Shown here piece by piece: positions 23,524 to 32,162 of a DNA stretch of 39,010 nucleotides. The translations under genes were made by a program, and so were the position numbers. The notes below the pieces were generated by a model, which made no database searches, was not told the origin of the DNA, and saw only the letters and a list, made by a program, of their open reading frames with translations. Origin of the DNA: JALORV01 sp035498175 (lineage in GTDB: Bacteria > Pseudomonadota > Gammaproteobacteria > Burkholderiales > Burkholderiaceae_F); NCBI GenBank assembly GCA_035498175.1, contig DATKAJ010000118.1, positions 1-39,010 of the forward strand, given 5' to 3'. Each line of letters begins with the position of its first letter. Position 1 is the stretch's first letter.

Positions 23524-24863
23524 GACGACGATCGCACCGGATCGAGCAACGCTGCATGAGTCGTAGCATCCGACACGAGACTGGCCAGCGCTTCGAAGTA
23601 CTCGGGGAAGGTCTTCGAAACGCACTTCGGGTCACGGATGTGGACCGGCAGGCCGCCGACCGCGGCCAACGACAGGCTCATGGCCATGCGGTGATCGTCG
23701 TAGGTCTCCACGGTGGCTTCGAGCACCCGGACAGGTGGATGAATCCGCAACCAGTCTGGACCTTCGTCGACTTGGGCACCGAGCTTTCGCAGTTCGGTCG
23801 CCATCGCAACGATACGGTCGGTCTCCTTCACGCGCCAGGAGCCGATGTTGCGCAGCGTGCTCGGCCCCTCGGCAAACAGCGCAGCCACCGCGAGCGTCAT
23901 CGCCGCGTCGGGAATGTGATTGAAATCGCCATCGATGCCACGCAACCTGCCGCGCGGCGGGGCGGCGGCTTCAATGAAATCGTCGCCGCGAGCGATCTGC
24001 GCCCCCATTGCGGTGAGCGCATCGGCGAAGCCAACGTCACCCTGGACGCTATCGCGGCCGACGCCGAAAACACGCACCGGCCCGCCCGCGAGGGCGCCGA
24101 GCGCCAGAAAGTACGACGCCGTCGACGCATCGCCCTCGACCACGAACCGCCCCGGCGAGCGATAGCGGACGCGAGGCACGGCGAACTCGTCACGATCGCG
24201 CACGACCTCGACCCCAAAGCGGCGCATCAGTGCCAGCGTCATGTCGACGTATGGCCGGGAGATCAGTGTGCCTTCGACTGTGATCGTCAAACCACCCCGG
24301 GGCGCGCACAACGGCGCAGCCATCAGCAGGCCAGTCAGGTACTGGCTCGACACATCGCCGCGCACGCTGGCGCAATCGGATTTGATTGCGTCGACCGACC
24401 GAACATGCAGCGGCGGGAAGCCCGGCCGCTCCAGATACTCGATCCGCGCGCCGAGCGCGTTCAGCGCCTCGACCAGGTCGCCGATCGGCCGCTCGCGCAT
24501 TCGCGCCACCCCGTCGAGCCGGTAGCTGCCCCCGGTGAATGCCAACGCGGCCGTCAGAGAACGGAACGCCGTGCCGGCGTTGCCGAGGAACAACTCTGCT
24601 TCGCGCACCGGAAACTCGCCTCCGCATCCCTGCACGCGCACCACGCCGCAATCTTCGGTGATTGCTACGCCGAGTGCGCCCAGCGCTTCGCGCATCACGC
24701 GCGTGTCGTCGGCATCGAGCAGACCCTCGAGCGTCGTCACGCCTTCGGCCTGTGCGGCCAGCAGCAGCGCGCGGTTGGAAATGCTCTTGGATCCAGGCAG
24801 TCGCACCGCGCCGGAGGCGCGGCGGATCGGATCAACGGTCAGGACGGCGGGCCACGAGGTCAC
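23520..24863 (-). CDS. aroA: 3-phosphoshikimate 1-carboxyvinyltransferase (EPSP synthase)
   Basis: This 447-residue enzyme has both EPSP synthase signatures: LPGSKSISNRALLLAAQA near the N-terminus, LFLGNAGTAFRSLTAAL (PEP binding), and RVKETDRIVAMATELRKLG in the C-terminal lobe. It joins phosphoenolpyruvate to shikimate-3-phosphate in the shikimate pathway and fits the aromatic genes upstream. The start is a GTG at 24863 with no visible ribosome binding site; a perfect CGTGGC/GCCACG stem (24863-24880) covers its first base. The gene follows the pilin gene by 31 bases without a terminator, so it may be read from pilus transcripts. The Gly-Asn-Ala segment appears as GNAGTAFR, typical of glyphosate-sensitive class I enzymes. 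Confidence 0.96.
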   Translation of the reverse strand: MTSWPAVLTVDPIRRASGAVRLPGSKSISNRALLLAAQAEGVTTLEGLLDADDTRVMREALGALGVAITEDCGVVRVQGCGGEFPVREAELFLGNAGTAFRSLTAALAFTGGSYRLDGVARMRERPIGDLVEALNALGARIEYLERPGFPPLHVRSVDAIKSDCASVRGDVSSQYLTGLLMAAPLCAPRGGLTITVEGTLISRPYVDMTLALMRRFGVEVVRDRDEFAVPRVRYRSPGRFVVEGDASTASYFLALGALAGGPVRVFGVGRDSVQGDVGFADALTAMGAQIARGDDFIEAAAPPRGRLRGIDGDFNHIPDAAMTLAVAALFAEGPSTLRNIGSWRVKETDRIVAMATELRKLGAQVDEGPDWLRIHPPVRVLEATVETYDDHRMAMSLSLAAVGGLPVHIRDPKCVSKTFPEYFEALASLVSDATTHAALLDPVRSSS

Positions 24864-24894
24864 GTGGCGATGATGCCACGCAGACCGCGGCGAC

Positions 24895-25362
24895 TCAGCG
24901 ACCCCAGCAGGTATTGATGTCGAGCGGGCCGGTCACTCCCCGGAGGCCCGTGCTGTCCAGTGTGAGCGTGCCGCAGGCATCGTTTGCCATTGGTCCCGGG
25001 TTGATCGGCGTCGCAGACAGCGTGTACTGACCCGGTGCCGGCGTGGCAACGGTTATGTTGTACATCGGATTCCCGGACGCGGGCGAGTTCTGCAGGGCCG
25101 CCGGCAAGGCAGGCGGATTGGGCGCATTCGCGGGGTCCTGGTAGCTGTTGCGCTCGGTCCGCCAGCGCTCCATCCATTGCGCTGCCTGCGTCAGCGTCGC
25201 ACGCGCTTCGCTGCGGTGACCGCGCGCGATGTACTGGAAGTACTGCGGAATGGCGATCGCCGACAGGATCGCGACGATCGCCATGACCGTCACGAGTTCG
25301 ATGAGCGTGAAACCTTCCGCCCTGCCCGGGCGGGAGGTTTCACGATGCATCATCTGTGCCAT
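24895..25362 (-). CDS. pilE: Type IV pilin / minor pilin PilE-like
   Basis: This 155-residue protein has a class III prepilin leader of 17 residues ending in Gly, then FTLIELVTVMAIVAILSAIA. Glu5 is present, and the hydrophobic helix follows. PilD would cleave after Gly17 and methylate Phe18. The globular part has two late cysteines (ANDACGTL and INTCWG) that could form the C-terminal D-loop disulfide. Its compact size and position after pilY1 match the PilE minor pilins of Pseudomonas rather than a major pilin. The ATG at 25362 overlaps the PilY1 stop in TGATG; in-frame ATGs at 25353 and 25350 are alternatives. aroA follows 31 bases later. Confidence 0.9.
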   Translation of the reverse strand: MAQMMHRETSRPGRAEGFTLIELVTVMAIVAILSAIAIPQYFQYIARGHRSEARATLTQAAQWMERWRTERNSYQDPANAPNPPALPAALQNSPASGNPMYNITVATPAPGQYTLSATPINPGPMANDACGTLTLDSTGLRGVTGPLDINTCWGR

Positions 25363-28300
25363 CACCGGACCGGACGCCACGCCCGGATCGGGAACACGCC
25401 CTGGCACTGCTGAGGCACGTATCCGGTCTGCACGTTGATCTGGCTCAGCAGCTTGCCGCAGGTCAGATCGGGGGCGTTCACCGAGTAGGTGCCGTCGCCG
25501 CGGCGCGTGAAGCGCGGGTTCTGCAGTGCCTGCTGCGTCTCGGCTGCGCTCAGCGAGTTCGAGATCTGCAGCTGCGGCGGCGGCGTCTCGACATCCATGA
25601 TCGCGCCGATCACGCCGTTGATCTTGACCCCAGTGATGGGCCCGATCGCGGCGTCCATCGGAATCGCATACAGGAACGAAGTCCCGCCTCCCTCGCACGG
25701 ATCGCTCGTCGTGCTCGGCTGGAACGAGGCCATGGTCAACACGCCGCGCTCAATCGACGGGTCGGCGACGATCCGCTCGCCCGCAGCCGCATTGTTGACC
25801 TCGAGATCGACCGACCAGCCGCGCTTGGCGCGCCACGAGAACCCGCCGGTTCCAGTCAGCGTCCGTACGGTCTGGTTGTTCTGGGTGGTCTCGGTCCAGC
25901 CGAACTTCTGGATGTCGGCCATTACGATCGGCGCCTTGTCCCCCGGCCGCACCCACAGGCCGTAGATCGACTGCACGTCGGTGCTCGACTGATCCGGGTA
26001 CTCGAAGAACTTGCCGGTGCCGATGATCACGTAGCTGCCGCCGTACGGGTGCGTGCTGGCGCGTGGCGCCGCCGTGATCGGCTGCGGCTGGTTCTGGGCA
26101 TTGACCGCGGTGAAAAGCGGGATCGGCGTGTTGCCCGAGCCGTCGTTCGGATCCTCGGTATCGATGCGCCAGTTCGCCGAATTGTTCGAACTCAGGTCGA
26201 ACTTCCAGAGGTTCCCCTGGTAGTCGCCCGCATACGCGCCGACGATGTTACGGTTGGCGTCGAAGATCGGCGTGACATTGGCGAGGCCATTGATCGCCGT
26301 CTGCGCGCAACGGCCTCCCTGTGCGCCGTTGCCGAACGACGCGCCGTTGTTCAGTTTGCAGGTATCGATCTTGCTCAAGGTTTGCCCGGTCGCCATATCG
26401 ATCATGAGCAGCACGGCGCGGTTGTTGGTGCTCTGGTATCCGTTCGGCACCAGCGCGACCCACTTGCCGCCATTTGCGCCCCACTTGACGCTGCCGATGT
26501 AGCCGTTGCCCATCACCTTGCCGAGATCGGGCTCTTCGGCCGGCGTAATGTCCCACAGCACATTGTTCGGACCGAAATTCTCGGGCGTCGTCACGTCGAG
26601 CGCGAACAACCCGGCCGGACCGGCGCCGCTGGACCCCATCACGACGGTCTTCCAGGTTCCATTCAGATAGACGTCACCCTCGACCACCGGCCCGTCAACG
26701 AAGTAGCGGTGCGTGTACTCGGGGTTGATCAGTTCCTTCAGGTACGGATAGGTGCTGCGCGGAACATACGCAAACAGCTCGCGCCCACCGCCCTGGTTCG
26801 CGTTCGGATTGGCATCGAACGCATGGAACATGCCTTCGTTGGCGCCGACGAAGACCGTGGCGCGCCGGTTGCTGGCGTTGTTCGCGACGTAGGCCGCATA
26901 GCTCGCGCCGCCGCCGGCCGCCGGGTTGACCTGGTAGCTGAAGTTCGGCGCCTTGGAGTGCCGCGGCGTCGACGACACGATCGTCCCGAGCACGGTCGAA
27001 CGCACGCGCCAGCCCTTGGTCTGACCATTGTTGTCGAGGTTGTTGACCTCCAGCCCCACTTGCCGGCCGCGAACGTAGTCCATGACGTCCGAGGAAACCA
27101 GATCGGCCTGCTGCTGCGCTGTCAGCGTGTTGTAGCTCGTGAACGAGAGCGCCGTGTTGACAGCTGTCGACGTGACGAGGTTGCGCTGGTCCCACTGCGG
27201 GAAGGTCGCGTTCCAGAGCGGCGCCGGCTCAGGCTGGTTGTTCATCGCCGCATTGGCGGCCGCGATGGCATCGAAGGCCTGCAGGTTGCCGGTCCACACC
27301 TGCGTCGTGAATGACGCGCGGAACAGCGTCGAGCCGACCGTCAGCTGCGCGCTGGTCGAGCCGAGGCCGGTCCCCGAAAACGCCTGCTGCGCAATCGCGC
27401 GGAACACGCCGCGGACCCGGCCGCGCATCTGGTCCGGGTCGTTTGCGGAGTAGAAGTCCCCGCGCGTTGCCAGCGCGGCGCGCATCGTGTCGTTGACGCG
27501 TTCGCCACCGGTCGTCAGTGCCGGATTGATGTCGACCAGCGGCCAGTTAACGGCCTGCCCCGCGGCCACCTGCGCCCGCACCGCCGGCGTATCCATCGAA
27601 GCGTTCAGGCCGTAGCCGACGACAAAGGTTGTCATGTTCTGCCAGAACGAATCGTCCGGACGGTTCGGCCGCTTCTGCACGGCGTTGGGCACGGTGGGCC
27701 GCAGGTCGCGGTTCCACCAGTAGAGCGCAACGTCCGTCAGCGTCTGCGTCACCCCGCCGTTGCCGGTCGAGTACTGGACTTCGACGGACGGGTCGTAGTT
27801 GTAGGTCAGGTTCGCGTACAGGCCCGACCCGGTCATCTGTGGTCCGCTCGTCGCGAGCGTCGCCGTCACGGTACCGTTGCCGGCTCCGACCGGATCGGCC
27901 GGTGCTGCGGTGATCAAGGGCTGCGCCGGCGGCACCGGCGGAACGTTCGGAATCGCCGTCCACTCGCCGTCGGTCGCCAGGATCGCGAAACTGCGCCGGC
28001 AGGCCGCGTGCTGGTCGCCGCTGCGGCCGCCGCCATGGCCCGGATTGTCCGACCACGGCCCGAAGTCGCTGCTGCCGAGGTAATAGGTACCGATCGAATT
28101 GATCGCTTCGCGGTTCGGCGTCGAGCCGACCCAGTTGAGCGAGAAGATCCAGTCGAAGAACTGTTGACGCTCCTGGTTACCCGGCGCATCGGTGAAGTCG
28201 CGCACGCCGCGGACAAGAGCTCCCGGATGCGGCGGCGGCTGCGGATCGTTGTCGAGGCTCGGGAAGTTATTGCCGTTCAATCGCGCGCCGTAAGGGTTCC

Positions 28301-30023
28301 ACGGATCCGGGCCGTTGTCGAAGTAGTTGATGCGCCCGTAGCCCAGCCGCAGGGCCGAGAGATCGCCCTTGAGGTCGGCCGCGGCCTGTGAAGTCACCGC
28401 GATCGCCGCGAACAGGCGGTGGCGGTAGTAGGTGAACCAGTTGGCGTAGTTCTGCATCTCCTCGAGGCGCGTGCACGTCGTCCCGGCGGCGCAGTCGTCG
28501 CGCGTCCGTACCGCACCGGTGCGCGGATCGACGGGCACAGGGAACGTCGTGTTTACGGCACGGTCGACTTCGACCAGCCGGTAGTTGCTGATGGTCGCGA
28601 GGTCGTCGTCCGATGCCGGCACCGGCCCTTCATATCGGTAATAGCGCGCCGGAGTCAGGTTGTCCTGCGTGATGTTGGCCGGCGGGCAGACCCAATTGGG
28701 GTCGGTCGCGACGCAGGTCTGGCCGATCTGCTGCTGCTGGTACTGCACGCACTGGTTGGTGTAGACGGGATCCTGGTGCGACGCGATGCACTGCTGGGTC
28801 GTTCCCGTCTGCTGGTTCTGGTACTGCACGCACTGGTTGGCGTAAACCGGCACCTGGTCGTACGCGATGCAGACCTGCCCGAAGACAGGATCCTGCTGAT
28901 ACTGCATGCACTGCTGGTGACTGCCGATCTGCACCTGCTGGCATTGCTGGACCTGGCGATAGCCGGTTTCCGAGGTCGCGTCGACCACCGTGACCATCTG
29001 GCACTGCGTCTGGTAGTCCGGAACCGTCTGCCAGTTCAGGCACTGGCCATTCGTGTACCCGACAATCTGCTGCTGCCAGGTGTTGCAGGCACCGTTGGTC
29101 CAGCCCGTCTGAACCTGCTGGTACTGGACACAGACGTTGCCGAAGACCGCAACCGTCTGATACTGGTCGCAGACCGTCGTCGTCCCGGTCTGCACCTGCT
29201 GGGTCTGGACACACACCTGGCCGAAGATCGGATTCCACTGCACGCAGGGCGGCGTCGCGTTGCAGACCAGCGGCGGATTGGTGAAGAGATCCGCCGCCTG
29301 CGGACCGTCGCCCGGCAGAGGCGGATAGATCGCGGTGCCCGCCGGGTTGGCGATCGGCTGCTCCCAGCGCAGGCTCCCCCCGTTCCACGCCCACTGGTCC
29401 GCGGCGAGGCTCCCGGTCGCATACGTGCCGTTGCCACCGACACTACCTCTTGATTTCGTGGGCCAGATCCGCGGTGAGTTCTGGTTGCCATTGACAAAGT
29501 CGCGGAAGCGCATGTCGCGCTCGGTCATACGCGCCGTGTTTGCGACGGCACCGGTGCCGCCGATGTCGGCCGGCGGGTAATTCTGCGCACGCGTCGGCCG
29601 CGCACCCTGCGCGGCCTGCGGCTTGTCGTTGTCGTTCCACGGCGTATACGTAATCGCCGGGTCATAGGCGAGCGGGTTGTGGACGGCCGACCGCAGCGTG
29701 AACTCGTCGTGGGCCGCGACAACCCGCGTTCCAGCGCCATAGCGAACCGTGACATTGCCCGGCTGCGGCCAGCGGTTGTTCTGCGAAAAGAACGTCGGCG
29801 GCGGCAGTCGGTAGTCGTTCATCGACCACGAGTCGTCGATCATGAACACGGCGTTCGGATACACCGGGTTGATCGTGAACAGCGGCTGCTGCGCGATGTT
29901 CCAGGTCGCCGCGAAGGCGGCGGGCTGCATCACGATCGCCTGCGTCAGCAGCAGCACGAGCGCCCGGGCGATGCGCCCCGTACGGAAACGCGGCTTCGGC
30001 AGGTTCGATTGGTTATGTTTCAT
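25362..30023 (-). CDS. pilY1: PilY1 family type IV pilus tip adhesin with von Willebrand A and PilC beta-propeller domains
   Basis: This 1553-residue secreted protein is longer than Pseudomonas PilY1 (about 1160). A signal peptide (residues 1 to about 39, ending AAFA) leads to a MIDAS motif in VFMIDDSWSMND (D63-x-S65-x-S67). Residues 254-446 form a Cys/Gln repeat tract. The A domain then continues, with AILATDGEW at about 680. The C-terminal third has PilY beta-propeller motifs such as VFVGANEGMFHAFDA (about 1060) and YAGDYQGNLWKFDL (about 1264-1277). Family members sit at the pilus tip and control retraction, adhesion and surface sensing. The ATG follows GGAGCATGC. The gene lies 61 bases after pilX and overlaps pilE at its stop. 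Confidence 0.93.
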   Translation of the reverse strand: MKHNQSNLPKPRFRTGRIARALVLLLTQAIVMQPAAFAATWNIAQQPLFTINPVYPNAVFMIDDSWSMNDYRLPPPTFFSQNNRWPQPGNVTVRYGAGTRVVAAHDEFTLRSAVHNPLAYDPAITYTPWNDNDKPQAAQGARPTRAQNYPPADIGGTGAVANTARMTERDMRFRDFVNGNQNSPRIWPTKSRGSVGGNGTYATGSLAADQWAWNGGSLRWEQPIANPAGTAIYPPLPGDGPQAADLFTNPPLVCNATPPCVQWNPIFGQVCVQTQQVQTGTTTVCDQYQTVAVFGNVCVQYQQVQTGWTNGACNTWQQQIVGYTNGQCLNWQTVPDYQTQCQMVTVVDATSETGYRQVQQCQQVQIGSHQQCMQYQQDPVFGQVCIAYDQVPVYANQCVQYQNQQTGTTQQCIASHQDPVYTNQCVQYQQQQIGQTCVATDPNWVCPPANITQDNLTPARYYRYEGPVPASDDDLATISNYRLVEVDRAVNTTFPVPVDPRTGAVRTRDDCAAGTTCTRLEEMQNYANWFTYYRHRLFAAIAVTSQAAADLKGDLSALRLGYGRINYFDNGPDPWNPYGARLNGNNFPSLDNDPQPPPHPGALVRGVRDFTDAPGNQERQQFFDWIFSLNWVGSTPNREAINSIGTYYLGSSDFGPWSDNPGHGGGRSGDQHAACRRSFAILATDGEWTAIPNVPPVPPAQPLITAAPADPVGAGNGTVTATLATSGPQMTGSGLYANLTYNYDPSVEVQYSTGNGGVTQTLTDVALYWWNRDLRPTVPNAVQKRPNRPDDSFWQNMTTFVVGYGLNASMDTPAVRAQVAAGQAVNWPLVDINPALTTGGERVNDTMRAALATRGDFYSANDPDQMRGRVRGVFRAIAQQAFSGTGLGSTSAQLTVGSTLFRASFTTQVWTGNLQAFDAIAAANAAMNNQPEPAPLWNATFPQWDQRNLVTSTAVNTALSFTSYNTLTAQQQADLVSSDVMDYVRGRQVGLEVNNLDNNGQTKGWRVRSTVLGTIVSSTPRHSKAPNFSYQVNPAAGGGASYAAYVANNASNRRATVFVGANEGMFHAFDANPNANQGGGRELFAYVPRSTYPYLKELINPEYTHRYFVDGPVVEGDVYLNGTWKTVVMGSSGAGPAGLFALDVTTPENFGPNNVLWDITPAEEPDLGKVMGNGYIGSVKWGANGGKWVALVPNGYQSTNNRAVLLMIDMATGQTLSKIDTCKLNNGASFGNGAQGGRCAQTAINGLANVTPIFDANRNIVGAYAGDYQGNLWKFDLSSNNSANWRIDTEDPNDGSGNTPIPLFTAVNAQNQPQPITAAPRASTHPYGGSYVIIGTGKFFEYPDQSSTDVQSIYGLWVRPGDKAPIVMADIQKFGWTETTQNNQTVRTLTGTGGFSWRAKRGWSVDLEVNNAAAGERIVADPSIERGVLTMASFQPSTTSDPCEGGGTSFLYAIPMDAAIGPITGVKINGVIGAIMDVETPPPQLQISNSLSAAETQQALQNPRFTRRGDGTYSVNAPDLTCGKLLSQINVQTGYVPQQCQGVFPIRAWRPVR
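28686..29264 (-). repeat. Cys/Gln-rich degenerate tandem repeat inside pilY1
   Basis: The encoded residues 254-446 hold 16 cysteines, mostly 11-15 residues apart, and by my count 48 glutamines in residues 260-437. Two unit types recur: CVQYQQVQTGTTT-like and CIAYDQVPVYANQ-like; together they make a 27-residue unit. At DNA level the same 22 bases (TGGTACTGCACGCACTGGTT plus GG) recur at 28738 and 28819, 81 bases apart, showing recent duplication. Confidence 0.88.
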
Positions 30024-30084
30024 CGCATGCTCCGATTCGCAGCACCCCTGGCCCCCCTCGGTCGGTGTGCGGTCCTCGAAAACG

Positions 30085-30648
30085 TCACTGAATCATCCAG
30101 CGGATCTCACTCTGGGAACGGTAGGTAACGGCACCAAAGGCGGTCGAATCCGGGAACGTCAGCACCGCCGTGAACCGGTACTTGCGCAGGTTCGGCTCGG
30201 TGCCCGAGCGGCCGCGGTTCTGCTCGTTGCTGCTGGCCAGGTTGACGTCGGGCGTCAGTTCATCGGTTGCGTTCTCGATGATGCAGACCGCGCTGCTGGC
30301 GCCTTTCGGCAGATCGTTCGGCGGCACGGTCTTGACCAGGTTCGCCGCAACGTTGCTGCGCCAGGCCGGGATTCCGTTCTGGTTGAACTGATTCGACGGC
30401 AGCGGTGTATCCCAGCCCTGTCGCTCGACCGTCAGCACCCGCAGTTCGCACATCCGCAGGATGGACTCGGTCGAGGTCTGGTTCGAAATCGCGCTACTCC
30501 AGTTGGACGCCAGCCGTTCGTCGACGATGCCGCGGCGCACATGCGTGATCACCAGCGTGGTGACCACCATCATCACGACGAGCACGATCGGCAGGATCAC
30601 GCCGCGCTGCCGCGCGCCGGAGGAGGAGTCGTGGAGAAATGCGTTCAT
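30085..30648 (-). CDS. pilX: Type IV pilus minor pilin PilX
   Basis: This 187-residue protein has a prepilin leader ending ARQRG, then VILPIVLVVMMVVTTLVITHV. Position +5 is Ile rather than Glu, a feature I associate with PilX and GspK types. The body includes SNWSSAISNQTSTESILRMCELRVL, resembling the PilX family region after the helix. Minor pilins PilV, PilW, PilX and PilE with PilY1 form the priming complex at the pilus tip. The ATG at 30648 overlaps the pilW TGA in ATGA; an open frame extends upstream but is not conserved. pilY1 begins 61 bases after the stop. Confidence 0.85.
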   Translation of the reverse strand: MNAFLHDSSSGARQRGVILPIVLVVMMVVTTLVITHVRRGIVDERLASNWSSAISNQTSTESILRMCELRVLTVERQGWDTPLPSNQFNQNGIPAWRSNVAANLVKTVPPNDLPKGASSAVCIIENATDELTPDVNLASSNEQNRGRSGTEPNLRKYRFTAVLTFPDSTAFGAVTYRSQSEIRWMIQ

Positions 30649-31634
30649 GGCTGGAACTGAGAGGCCGGCGCGGCCTGGGCGCGCGCGCGCAGCGTGAAAA
30701 CCTGGACAACGGTGCGGCGCGCAAAGCCGTCGTTGACCGCGACTTCCGCCGTTCCCGTTGCCGCCTCCACTTCGTTCTGCGGGCAGGGGCGGTAACGCGA
30801 CACACCGTCGGGCGTTGAACCCGCCTCCGTGGCACGCAACTGCAGGCAGACGAGTACCGCAACAACGTGGTTCCACGCGTTCGATGCCGAGGTGTTCGGG
30901 TCCTCGTTCTGCACGACCGGCATCGCATTGATCTGAGCCGCGGTCAGCAGGGTCGACGGCTGCACCGTGAAGTTCGCGGGGTTCACCCCGGCGCGGTTGT
31001 ATCCTGCCGTGTCGAAGGCGAAGTAGACCTTGAAGTCCTCGACGTCACGGATCAGCCCCTGCCGCTGGCCTCCGCCGTTGCCGAGGCACTGCAGTTCGAG
31101 CGCGCCGCCAGCGGTCTGCTCGATCGAATAGGCGTTGCGCACCGTCAGCGCATCGCCGATCAGGGGTGCATTCGCGCCGGTGCAGTCGCGCAACGGCTGC
31201 GTGCCCTGCGGTGCGATGCCTGCTGCCGATTCGGCCTGGAATGCGACGAATAGCGCATCTCCAGGCGTTGCACTCGGGACACAGGTGAAATCGAGGTTGG
31301 CCGGGTCGTTGAAGCGCGCGTTGGTGCAAGCCCGCAGGTGCGGTCCCTGCAGCGCGACCGCGCCGAAGCGTGTCGACAGCGCACCGCTGTTCACGTTGCC
31401 GAAGCCCGCCATCATGATCGGCTCGCCGAGCAGGAACATGCCGGTATGCCCGCGCTCCTCGGCGCTGCTGCTCTGCTGCGCCGTCCGCGCCGACTGGCTC
31501 GTGAAGTAGTAAAGCGACCCGACCGCCGAAACGATCAGCAGGCTGAGCACGATCGCGATCAGCAGCTCGACCAGCGTGCGGCCGCGCTGGCGCAAGGCCC
31601 GCGCCCGCACACGAGTGGTGGGTCGCGCCGTCAT
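30645..31634 (-). CDS. pilW: Type IV pilus minor pilin PilW
   Basis: This 329-residue protein has a leader ending LRQRG and then RTLVELLIAIVLSLLIVSAV, with Glu at +5. Arg at +1 is unusual, as Phe or another hydrophobic residue is normal there. The following GHTGMFLLGEPIMMAGFGN is typical of PilW. Several cysteines in the large C-terminal domain (FTCVPSAT, RDCTGAN, LQCLGNG, YRPCPQ) could form disulfides. The ATG at 31634 overlaps the pilV TGA in ATGA and gives the compact leader. A GTG at 31649 would only extend it by five residues. Confidence 0.88.
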   Translation of the reverse strand: MTARPTTRVRARALRQRGRTLVELLIAIVLSLLIVSAVGSLYYFTSQSARTAQQSSSAEERGHTGMFLLGEPIMMAGFGNVNSGALSTRFGAVALQGPHLRACTNARFNDPANLDFTCVPSATPGDALFVAFQAESAAGIAPQGTQPLRDCTGANAPLIGDALTVRNAYSIEQTAGGALELQCLGNGGGQRQGLIRDVEDFKVYFAFDTAGYNRAGVNPANFTVQPSTLLTAAQINAMPVVQNEDPNTSASNAWNHVVAVLVCLQLRATEAGSTPDGVSRYRPCPQNEVEAATGTAEVAVNDGFARRTVVQVFTLRARAQAAPASQFQP

Positions 31635-32158
31635 GGGTGCAGGATCCACGAAAAGCAGCGGTACTGCGGGTCATTGATGTTCACTGGCGCAACGCTGCAG
31701 ATCGGGTCCGCGGCCTGATTGTCATCGCCCTTACCCTCCTGCCAGGCCATGATCAGCCTCATCTGGGTCGAATTGGCGGGAGCGACCAGATATGCCCCGG
31801 ATACGGGCAGGCGGCGACGCAGGTCGATCTGCCACATGGCCCAGTCGCGCGCAGCGACTTCCGCTGCGGTGCAGTTCTGCGGATCGGCGCAGACCGGAAT
31901 CGCGTTCGGAGTCGGGTCCGCCGGAAGCATCGTCAGGTTGTAGTTGCCGCCGGTGAACCCGTCATAGTTGGCGCGGACGCGCTCGGCCATCTGGGCCGCC
32001 ACCTCGGCCGCCGCCTTGCGGTCGAATGAATCCTTCTGGAACGACATCGACCGCGCCTGCAGCCCAGCCAGCCCGAGCAGGCCGAAGGCGACGACGGTCA
32101 GCGAGACCAGCACCTCGATCATCGAAACGCCGCGCTGGAAGGAAAGTCGGGCGTCCAT
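31631..32158 (-). CDS. pilV: Type IV pilus minor pilin PilV
   Basis: This 175-residue protein has a short leader MDARLSFQRG followed by VSMIEVLVSLTVVAFGLLGL, with Glu5 in place. The next stretch LAGLQARSMSFQKDSFDRKAA is characteristic of PilV. The C-terminal half includes ADPQNCTAAEVAARDWAMW and a terminal ICSVAPVNINDPQYRCFSW. The ATG at 32158 lies four bases after the fimT stop; the longer frame upstream overlaps fimT and is not conserved. It belongs to the same minor pilin complex as its neighbours. Confidence 0.88.
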   Translation of the reverse strand: MDARLSFQRGVSMIEVLVSLTVVAFGLLGLAGLQARSMSFQKDSFDRKAAAEVAAQMAERVRANYDGFTGGNYNLTMLPADPTPNAIPVCADPQNCTAAEVAARDWAMWQIDLRRRLPVSGAYLVAPANSTQMRLIMAWQEGKGDDNQAADPICSVAPVNINDPQYRCFSWILHP

Positions 32159-32162
32159 TGGA

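Noticed and set aside
25356..27314. 652-codon open frame antisense to pilY1
   Set aside because: Arg/Val/Asp-rich shadow with no family motif; pilY1 motifs on the other strand explain the region.
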